From NCBI GenBank assembly GCA_024278455.1, contig JAJRTE010000189.1, positions 1-35,041 of the forward strand: a DNA stretch of 35,041 nt, written 5' to 3'. Positions within the stretch are counted from its first letter, which is position 1, and every line of letters begins with the position of its first letter. The notes beneath the pieces were generated by a model. It was not told the DNA's origin. It saw only the letters and a program-made list of their open reading frames with translations, and did no database searches. The translations under genes and the position numbers were made by a program. Positions 25,617-32,213 of this stretch are shown here, in pieces. Source of the DNA: Myxococcota bacterium. Its GTDB lineage: Bacteria; Myxococcota_A; UBA796; JAJRTE01.

Positions 25617-27014
25617 CTACTCCACGTACCCGAGCTGCCTGAGATACTCGAGGTTCGTCTCATCGAGCACCCCGGTGCGATCGGTACGGGGCGTGACGCG
25701 CTCGAGCTGCGTAAACGGCAGCAGAGCGCCCTGCAATGCCTGCTCGAGGCTCAACAACTCGCTCGCGGACTTGCGTCCCGCCTGCTGCTGCACGAACCGG
25801 ATGGAGAGCCCTCCCCCCGTTCGATCCAGCAAGACCTGGCCATCTCGAGCATACACCGCGAAACGGGCGAATCTGCCAATGTCGTGGGCCGGGTTGGAGT
25901 CCAGGTGGGAGAACGCGCAGGGGCACGGCCCGTCCCGTGGTCCACCCCGAAGCCCGGCATCCGTCGAGCCGCTCCGCGAGGGCACCGGGACGCCTGCCGC
26001 TTCGAGCACCAGGGGCATGATGCGGGTCAGGTCGATGGGCGTGTCCGGCGTAAGCCCCCGGAGCGGGAGGTTCCGGCAGAGAAGCGGGATGTGGGTCTGC
26101 GCCGGGTCGAGGGACGAACCATGAAACGTGGCGGGAAACTGCCTTCCCACCCCCTGGCCGTGGTCCGCGGTGACGATGACCACCCCCTCCGCGAAGAACT
26201 CGAGAATGCGCGGAAGCTGCTCGTCGATCCGGCGCATGCTCTCCACGAGGTACCGCCGATAGTTCTTGAGGATGGCCGGGCGTGCAGCCGGCGGATGGTA
26301 GAGCGGCGTGGCAATGGGGTCCTCGAAGTTGATGAAAAGAAACAGGGGCCGGTTCGGGTCGATGGCATCGAGGGCCTCGAGCACCGCGCCGGCGACGTCC
26401 TGGGCGTCCGGTATCACGGTGTAGAAGGTCCCATCCACCGTGTAGTCGAAGGCGTAGAAGCCGCGCGCATCCGCCCCGGTCGGGGAAAGCCTGTGCTCCA
26501 CCAGGTTTATCCAACGGTCGAACCCCTCGCCGAGGTTGAAAACCGGGTAGCCATAGCACGGGTTTCCGAACACCCCGACGGTCTGGTATCCCGCTTGCGA
26601 CAACTCGCCCGCCAGGGTGGGCAGACCTCGAGGAATCGCTACATCGGCCACGGGTATCTTGCCCGCCTGCCGCCGCCGCGTGTCCACCTCGGTGTCGGTC
26701 GAGGGCTGGTAAGGCAGCCGGAATGCGCCGTGCTCCTGGGGATACAGGCCCGTGAAGAGAGAAGCGTGGGAAGGCAGGGTCCACGAACTCGGCGAATAGG
26801 CCCGCCGGAACACCGTGGCGCCCGACATGAACCGGTGAAGGTTGGGCATCGTCCGGGGCGTGCACACATCGAAGCGCGCACCGTCCATGACCACCACCAG
26901 GATACGGCGAGGCGGTTCGCCGCCCCGGGCCCATCCCGCAAGGCAAAACAGCCCGGCGGCCAATCCGCACAGCCAGGCTCGAGCCGGTATCCCATTCCGC
27001 GTCCGCACTGCCAT
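25617..27014 (-). CDS. Exported sulfatase/alkaline-phosphatase superfamily hydrolase
   Basis: A 465-residue protein with a signal peptide (ARAWLCGLAAGLFCLAGWA near residues 11-29). Asp44 in VVVMDGARFD is a metal ligand. The nucleophile region is SSWTLPSHASLFTGLYPQEHG, with Thr79 at the position held by Cys or Ser in sulfatases (C/S-x-P-S-R) and His in place of the Arg. VTADHGQG supplies the Asp-His metal pair. A Thr nucleophile is usual in phosphoethanolamine transferases and some phosphodiesterases, so a sulfatase activity should not be assumed. It does not need formylglycine maturation. The ATG at 27014 has AAGGG nearby; an in-frame ATG at 27047 is possible. The C terminus, EYLRQLGYVE, is typical of this superfamily. 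It is divergent from the TonB-like gene across a repeat tract. Confidence 0.9.
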   Translation of the reverse strand: MAVRTRNGIPARAWLCGLAAGLFCLAGWARGGEPPRRILVVVMDGARFDVCTPRTMPNLHRFMSGATVFRRAYSPSSWTLPSHASLFTGLYPQEHGAFRLPYQPSTDTEVDTRRRQAGKIPVADVAIPRGLPTLAGELSQAGYQTVGVFGNPCYGYPVFNLGEGFDRWINLVEHRLSPTGADARGFYAFDYTVDGTFYTVIPDAQDVAGAVLEALDAIDPNRPLFLFINFEDPIATPLYHPPAARPAILKNYRRYLVESMRRIDEQLPRILEFFAEGVVIVTADHGQGVGRQFPATFHGSSLDPAQTHIPLLCRNLPLRGLTPDTPIDLTRIMPLVLEAAGVPVPSRSGSTDAGLRGGPRDGPCPCAFSHLDSNPAHDIGRFARFAVYARDGQVLLDRTGGGLSIRFVQQQAGRKSASELLSLEQALQGALLPFTQLERVTPRTDRTGVLDETNLEYLRQLGYVE

Positions 27015-27074
27015 TCCACCCTTCCGGTCGGTCGTCGCGTGTGGCATGCCCCTGTTCGACCGCCACGCTGTGGC

Positions 27075-27103
27075 ATCGTAGCAGGCGCCACGCCAGATCT
27101 CAA
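27075..27103 (-). promoter_or_regulatory. Promoter of the sulfatase-superfamily gene
   Basis: On the minus strand TTGAGA (27098-27103), 17 bases, TACGAT (27075-27080), about 60 bases before ATG 27014. It sits immediately beside the heptamer array. Confidence 0.5.
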
Positions 27104-27112
27104 GCCGCGAAC

Positions 27113-27231
27113 GAGAAGCGAGAAGTGAGAAGTGAGAAGCAAGCAGCGAGCAGCGAGAAGTGAGAAGCGAGAAGTAAGAAGTGAGAAGCGAGAAGTAAGA
27201 AGCGAGAAGTAAGAAGTGAGACGTGAGAAGT
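27113..27231. repeat. Heptanucleotide tandem array 1 (GAGAAGY)
   Basis: Seventeen consecutive 7-base units, mostly GAGAAGT or GAGAAGC with AAGAAGY variants, in unbroken register. It is noncoding: frames through it give only low-complexity peptides. It resembles the short tandemly repeated repetitive (STRR) heptamers described in cyanobacteria. Confidence 0.95.
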
Positions 27232-27233
27232 GA

Positions 27234-27296
27234 GGAACCAGGAACCAGGAACCAGCAACCAGCAACCAGGAACCAGGAACCAGGAACCAGGAACCA
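27234..27296. repeat. Heptanucleotide tandem array 2 (GGAACCA)
   Basis: Nine consecutive 7-base units, GGAACCA with two adjacent GCAACCA variants, starting two bases after array 1. Unit sequence differs from array 1 but period is identical. The two arrays fill most of the 418-base divergent gap 27015-27432. Confidence 0.95.
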
Positions 27297-27318
27297 GCAG
27301 GATCCCGGGAGAAACCTG

Positions 27319-27347
27319 TTGCCCACGTCGAGCGTTCCTAGTATGCT
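27319..27347 (+). promoter_or_regulatory. Possible promoter of the TonB-domain gene
   Basis: TTGCCC (27319-27324), 17 bases, TATGCT (27342-27347), 22 bases beyond heptamer array 2 and about 85 bases before the ATG at 27433. Each box matches four of six positions. Confidence 0.35.
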
Positions 27348-27432
27348 GGATATGTTCTGACTTCTGGTCGTCTTCTCGGTCAGGACCCCGTGACGTTCCG
27401 CCCCGTCTCGCCGACACTCGAGGAGTACCCGA

Positions 27433-28580
27433 ATGGACCTGAACACCAGCAAACCCTGGCGCCGCACGAAAGATTGCATTTTCGGGGCCATCCTTGTCGG
27501 TCTGATGGGCGCCCACCTCCCTGCCGCCGGCGATGTGGTCCCGGTGCAGTTGAAAGTCGGGCTCCTGGTGATTTCCGAATTCGACGACGCAACGCCTGAG
27601 GAACTCGGCGCCTTCCGGTCAGCGTTGGAAGAGGGTCTCGCCGATGCTCTGAATCCTGCCCAGGTGGACCTGGTGGCCCCACAGATGTGTTGGATCTGCT
27701 CAACCACCAGTTGTGCCGCAATATGGACAACTTTCGGTGTGTGCGCAAGCTAATCGGCGATGCAGGCCTCTCCCACCTCCTCAGGGTCGATCTGACCCAT
27801 GCGCATGCGGGAGGAGCGCGCTCTCGAACAGGAAACTATCCCCCCGAACTCACTCCCTCCAAGGATGAAGTCAGCTACTACTACCTGCGGGTGCGACTGT
27901 ACGACGCCGACGCTCCGATCGGCATGGTCATCGGCCCGACCGCGGTCTCCGCGGCCGGGCTCGCCCGGAACCGCACCGACCCCGACCGCCTTGTTGGTTT
28001 CGCCAGTTATGCGCGCGGTACCATCTGCATGTTCCTGCACCAAGTACTCGAGCCCATCCGGCTGGGCTCCGTGATGTGTCCTGTCATTCTCGAGTCCGAA
28101 CCACGCACCAACTGCGCCGGCACCGGCGCCAGACTTCCCCCGGGCGACCCGCACGACCGGGCTCGCGCAGCCGTTGAGCCCGGGAAACCAGGCAAGCGTC
28201 ACGATGCACCGGCGTCGGGCGGGCCCAGCGGGACAGCTCCCCCGCCCTCGAACAGCAGGGAAAACGCTGGGGAGCAGCGGTCCGCCGCAGATGACGCCGT
28301 CTTTGACAGCCCTCCCATCGATATCGATTTCAACCAGCTCGTGAAAACCAAGTCCGTCTTCCCCCGCTATCCGAGCACCGCCAGATCCCGAGGGGTGGAA
28401 GGTCGTGCCCTGGTGGAGGTCGTCTGCTCTCCGCAAGGGGAGGTGATGACCATACGTTGGCTGGAGGGTCACATGTACTTCAGGGAGAGTATCTATCGCG
28501 CGGTGATGCAATGGCGCTTCCTACCGCGGTCCATCGCCTTCAAGTTCCAGCAGCCGTTCATGTTCCAAATCCGACACTGA
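27433..28580 (+). pseudogene. TonB C-terminal-domain protein gene with a frameshift
   Basis: The first part (27433 onward, GGAG seven bases before ATG) reads MDLNTSKPWRRTKD, a signal-like segment, VVPVQLKVGLLVISEFDD and so on to VDLVAPQ, then drifts to a stop at 27753. Near 27684 the coding sense moves to another frame: DVLDLLNHQLCRNMDNFRCV continues to 28580. Inserting one G so that CAGATGTG reads CAGGATGTG restores a single protein of about 382 residues. The rest has a Pro/Ser-rich linker and a C-terminal TonB-like domain (FPRYPSTARSRGVEGRALVE; QWRFLPRS). TonB domains link energy or envelope functions to outer-membrane partners. A GTG at 27687 could start the second part alone. Real mutation, assembly error and programmed frameshift cannot be separated here. 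Confidence 0.75.
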
Positions 28581-29189
28581 CGCCTGGCACATCCTCCCTC
28601 GTTGTCTCCGTCTCGGCCGCCGCCAAAGCGATCCGGCGACAGGTAGTGGCATCGCGGTGGGTGTACGCGAACCTGTCGGACGCCGCCCCGTAGCCATGTC
28701 CCTCCGGGCGTTTGCTCTGCAGACCCTATCCTCTGCGCCCCTGGGCCCCTGCGCGAGATTCTCCAGGGACATCTCCGTAGCGGGCGCCGGGCCTTCGCGG
28801 CCAGGTGGTTGTTTGCCTCCCCTACTCCGCGCCCCGCGGACACACCGTGGCGGCCGAGTCGCCAGCGGGTTGCGTCAAGTTTCTTTGCACGGGCCGGTCG
28901 TGAGGAGACCGGGTGGGACGAGCAGGTCGAGGAGGCGGGCCTGTGACTTTACACTCTTCGTACCGCGAACAGGCGTCTTCTTCCGCCCAAGAAGAGACCT
29001 GTGCCCGAACCCTGGTCTTGCACGAAACGTGGCACGATTCGTGCTATCGTCAGGCGGAGCGACAGCATACCACGACCCGATTCTGCCACCGCTCTCTCGA
29101 GGCCGCACGCCGGCCCAGCACGCGAGTCGGAGTGCCCGCGCAACGAAGCGCCTCGAGCGCGGGCCATGGCGCAAGAACAGGAGGGAAGT
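28581..29189. other. Intergenic region, 609 bases
   Basis: No gene is supported; open frames here lack ribosome sites and family resemblance. Visible elements are promoter-like boxes at 29018-29047, two CTCGAG sites near 29097 and 29153, and a T/C/G-rich segment at about 28710-28765 (CTCTGCGCCCCTG, then CCCCTGCGCGAGA) that might be a decayed heptamer-type repeat. Confidence 0.4.
29018..29047 (+). promoter_or_regulatory. Overlapping sigma54-like and sigma70-like promoter boxes
   Basis: TGGCACGATTCGTGC (29030-29044) matches the sigma54 consensus TGGCACGrNNNTTGC with one mismatch, keeping GG and GC ten bases apart. TTGCAC (29018-29023), 18 bases, TGCTAT (29042-29047) is an alternative sigma70 reading with a weak -10. 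Either would serve the lipoprotein gene at 29190. Confidence 0.35.
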
Positions 29190-30122
29190 ATGAGACCTTT
29201 CGCACCGGCGCGTTTTCCGGATCATAGAGTCCCGGTTCATGTAGGAACGGACCAGCGTGTTCTGGCCCTGGGTCTGGTGGTCCTGGTGTCCACACTGTTG
29301 TCCACGGGGTGCGCGCCCTTGACGCCGGTGCGCCGCACTGCCTTGATTCCGACCATCACTCCTGTGGCGCGAGTCGGGTCGCCGCTGTACAAGGGCGAGG
29401 TCCGGATCATGGCCGAGGCGAGCGGCTTCGACTACGAGCCCCTGAGCAAGGAAGTCGACTTGACCACGGAAGTCGGCTCGGCCGGCGTCTACATTCCGAA
29501 CGTCGAGTTTGGTGCCGCCGGCTACGTCGGCGTCTCGCCCCACATCGAACTGGGCATACGCATGCAATACGGGCACGAGTACTGGAGTACTCCGAACACC
29601 GTGGGTGTGCTGCCGTTTCCCGAATCCGAGCCCGCTGAACTCGTCATCGGCGGGATTGGCATGCGCGTCAACATGCCCTTCGAGCGGGAGAAATTCCGGG
29701 GTGCCGCGTCGCTCATCGGCGAGTTGAACGGTGCTGCGATCCCGCAGGCGACCTACTACTGCGAGACGTGCGCGGGCGAACCCTACGACGGCGAGCCGCT
29801 CTACACGTTGCATAGCAGGGAGAGCGAGCAGTTTTTGCTCCCCAACCTGGCGTTCCAGGTCGGGGCCTACGCCGGTGACATCGTCTTCGTGGACGTGTTC
29901 CTCGGAGCGGCCTACAGCATCACGAACGTGGGTTTCGAGTCCGACGCCGGAGCCATCGACAACTCCACGTTGCAGATGTTTCTCGCCACCTACGCTGGGA
30001 TCGGCGTCGAAGTCCATGCGGGCCACTTCGTGACCACCTTCCACTACTACCTGCCCTACGAACTCCAGGACGATATCGTCTTCGGGCCACTCTTCTCCCT
30101 GCAGGTCGGTACCCAGTTCTGA
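29190..30122 (+). CDS. Outer-membrane beta-rich lipoprotein
   Basis: A 310-residue protein. GGAGGGA four to five bases before ATG 29190 fixes the start. A hydrophobic segment and lipobox (VVLVSTLLSTGC, Cys41) mark it as a lipoprotein, with an unusually long polar lead of about 23 residues. The mature part alternates strands and turns (AGVYIPNVEFGAAGYVGVSP; HIELGIRMQYGHEYW; FLLPNLAFQVGAYAGDIVFV; VHAGHFVTTFHYYLPYE) and ends in SLQVGTQF. The pattern is of a small outer-membrane barrel with a C-terminal Phe. Two nearby Cys (YYCETCAGE) could form a disulfide or bind metal. No family recognised. A GC hairpin follows the stop. Confidence 0.82.
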   Translation: MRPFAPARFPDHRVPVHVGTDQRVLALGLVVLVSTLLSTGCAPLTPVRRTALIPTITPVARVGSPLYKGEVRIMAEASGFDYEPLSKEVDLTTEVGSAGVYIPNVEFGAAGYVGVSPHIELGIRMQYGHEYWSTPNTVGVLPFPESEPAELVIGGIGMRVNMPFEREKFRGAASLIGELNGAAIPQATYYCETCAGEPYDGEPLYTLHSRESEQFLLPNLAFQVGAYAGDIVFVDVFLGAAYSITNVGFESDAGAIDNSTLQMFLATYAGIGVEVHAGHFVTTFHYYLPYELQDDIVFGPLFSLQVGTQF

Positions 30123-30142
30123 GACGCATCCTCGAGCAGGGA

Positions 30143-30164
30143 CAGGCCCCGGCGGCGGGGGCTG
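30143..30164. terminator. GC hairpin between convergent genes
   Basis: CAGGCCCCG (30143-30151), 4-base loop, CGGGGGCTG (30156-30164), with one internal G-G mismatch, 20 bases past the lipoprotein stop and before the leftward membrane-protein stop at 30218. No T tract. Confidence 0.35.
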
Positions 30165-30217
30165 TGCCCGGGCAGCCGGGTCTCCCCCGCCGAATGCGCG
30201 TTGGGACGAGCCGAGGG

Positions 30218-32182
30218 TCAGGGTGGGAGGGCAACACGGTGGACGGCGAATGCGGGGTCGGTCACACGCCCCGCCAGGTGTCGCTCGGGCGGGGGCGGAG
30301 CTGGCGGCTCGAGATCCATGGGCCAGGCGTCGGCGTCGCAGGGTGGACCATCCCCCCACGGGGCGAAGATGGCGACTCGAGCGTCCCGGTACACCGGGTC
30401 TCCGAGGAGTTCCGCGAGGTCCGCCAGGACGCGACGGCGAAGGGTTCTCCTGGCATTGTCCAACAGGCCGGGCCGGGGCGGAACCGCCCAGTAGGCGTCG
30501 AGCTGCAGCACCACGTAGCGATACCCCAGTCGGTGCAGCGCGTCCCGGTCCTCGAGGGTTGGCTGTGCCACAGCACGCGCCTGCTTCGCGATGGCGAACA
30601 GGGCGGCGACGAAGGTGTTGGTCCCCTTCAGCGCCACGGTTCCGGGTGGTGTGAACGATGCGTTGTCCTCGAGCATTCCCCCGAATATCGGCCGTCCATG
30701 GACGGTCTGGTAGTACAGGTGTGCCTGGGACCAGGCATAGGGCAGCTCGAGGATGGCACCGCTCCGGTCGCCCTCGGCCAGGCACCGGTACCCCGACGGA
30801 ACGTTCGCGTCCCAGGTGGGAAAGGGCAACAGGTGGGAGCGCTCGAGTTCCCACAGAAAGACCAGCGCACACGCTGCCAGGGACAGACCAAGCCAGCCCC
30901 GGCCTCGAGCACCGGCCCGGGCCATGGCGACGGCCATCACCGGGACCAGCAGCGCGGTCACCACGGCCAGGCTCCTGCCCGGCCACCAAAGTCTTGCCAG
31001 CGGCGGAAGCGCTCGAGCCAGGCCCAGGTATACCGGGTTGGGCAAGGAAGAACGGGCCACGACGAAGGCCGGTCCGACCGCTACCAGGCCCGCGGTGAGC
31101 AGCATGACGAGCCAGGTACGGCGCTCGAGGGTCCCGGGACGGGCGAGCCAAACCAGGAGCCACGGTAGCGCCACCCAGGTCAAGCTGTGCTGGAACGGCA
31201 TGTAACGCTCGGCTCCCTGGCCGTCCTGCCAGTAGTGGCCGCTGGTCATGGACGCCGGCTGCCACACCATCAGCGCCACCTGGGTTCCTTCCCGCGTGAT
31301 GGTTGGCGCTCGCGACAGGGTCCAGGCATCGGTCTCGAGCAACCCGGGCACATCCGCCGTGTCGCTCGAGAGCCTGGCGAGCATGGGGCCGGCCACCGGC
31401 GCGCACAGCGCAATGGCCACTCCAGCGACGACGGCATGACGCAGCATGACGCCCTGCCGTCCTCCTGAGCCCTCGGGAGGGGCCAGGAAGCGACAGGCGG
31501 CGTGGACGACCGAAACCAGGGCCAGGAAGATGGCGTAGTACCAGTACTGGTACCCGACGAAAGCCAGGACCAGGCCGGCCAGGAGCGGCGTGGCCCGACC
31601 GCGCTCGCGTCCCATCCGCCACAGCAGGCCGACATAGAGCGGAATGGCCCCGATGAGCGCCTGTGTCGGGCGTCCTGCCTCGAGTTCGTACAACCCATAG
31701 GGCGCCGCGAGGAAGAACAGGGTTGCAGCAGCTATCGCGGTGCGGTCCGAGGTGAACGACCGGGCCAGCCACCATGCGGCCGCGGCGCCCAGGCCCCACC
31801 CCGCCAGCACGAAAAGGTTGTAGCCGAGCACCGGCCCGAACAACCACCGGAACGGGAACGCCACGATGGCGTCGAGCACGTTCGACCCGGTGTGGAGGAA
31901 GATGTCCTTGCCGAACGGAAAGAAGAGCAGCCGGGTGAAACCGAACCCTTCGCCGGCCCCGACCCCGCGGGCGACAAACCAGTAGAACCACTGGGTGCCG
32001 TACTGGTCCACACCTTCTGCACCGATGAAGTGGGTCGCCAGGCGAGGCAGGGCCGGGAGCCACAAGGCGGCGAGGAACCCGGATGCGACCACCAATAGAA
32101 GGGCCCGCTCCCGCAACGGCCACGGATCGACCCGACCCTTGCCCGACCTTCCACTTCCTCTACCGTGCAAGGTCCGTTCCAT
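30218..32182 (-). CDS. Polytopic membrane protein, GT-C glycosyltransferase-like
   Basis: A 654-residue protein with about ten to twelve hydrophobic helices over the first 470 residues and a hydrophilic C-terminal domain of about 180 residues. After the first helix the external loop reads GAEGVDQYGTQWFYWFVARG, with an Asp in the place where GT-C transferases keep a catalytic acid, then FGKDIFLHTGSNVLD. Later pieces include VGYQYWYYAIFLAL, TSGHYWQDGQGAERYMPF and LARLWWPGRSLAVVTALLVP. The domain after the helices (SGAILELPYAWSQAHLYYQT; GTNTFVAAL) resembles the periplasmic domain of lipid-linked sugar transferases. The substrate is unknown. It starts 31 bases after the stop of the MopE-repeat gene, so the two are probably one transcript. 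The ATG at 32182 has AAGGGG only at a long spacing. Confidence 0.85.
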   Translation of the reverse strand: MERTLHGRGSGRSGKGRVDPWPLRERALLLVVASGFLAALWLPALPRLATHFIGAEGVDQYGTQWFYWFVARGVGAGEGFGFTRLLFFPFGKDIFLHTGSNVLDAIVAFPFRWLFGPVLGYNLFVLAGWGLGAAAAWWLARSFTSDRTAIAAATLFFLAAPYGLYELEAGRPTQALIGAIPLYVGLLWRMGRERGRATPLLAGLVLAFVGYQYWYYAIFLALVSVVHAACRFLAPPEGSGGRQGVMLRHAVVAGVAIALCAPVAGPMLARLSSDTADVPGLLETDAWTLSRAPTITREGTQVALMVWQPASMTSGHYWQDGQGAERYMPFQHSLTWVALPWLLVWLARPGTLERRTWLVMLLTAGLVAVGPAFVVARSSLPNPVYLGLARALPPLARLWWPGRSLAVVTALLVPVMAVAMARAGARGRGWLGLSLAACALVFLWELERSHLLPFPTWDANVPSGYRCLAEGDRSGAILELPYAWSQAHLYYQTVHGRPIFGGMLEDNASFTPPGTVALKGTNTFVAALFAIAKQARAVAQPTLEDRDALHRLGYRYVVLQLDAYWAVPPRPGLLDNARRTLRRRVLADLAELLGDPVYRDARVAIFAPWGDGPPCDADAWPMDLEPPAPPPPERHLAGRVTDPAFAVHRVALPP

Positions 32183-32213
32183 CGAGGATGGCACCCCTTC
32201 CGGGCCGGCCGTA

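Noticed and set aside
27113-27296. CRISPR array
   Set aside because: Units are 7 bases with no spacers, and no cas gene is present.
27100-27516. Open frames through the heptamer arrays giving WFLVPGS and LLTSHFS repeats
   Set aside because: These are translations of noncoding 7-base repeats; similar low-complexity peptides are typical false genes.
28657-29193. 178-codon open frame in the 609-base gap
   Set aside because: No ribosome site, no hydrophobic or catalytic pattern; it runs through promoter-like sequence and a repeat-like segment.
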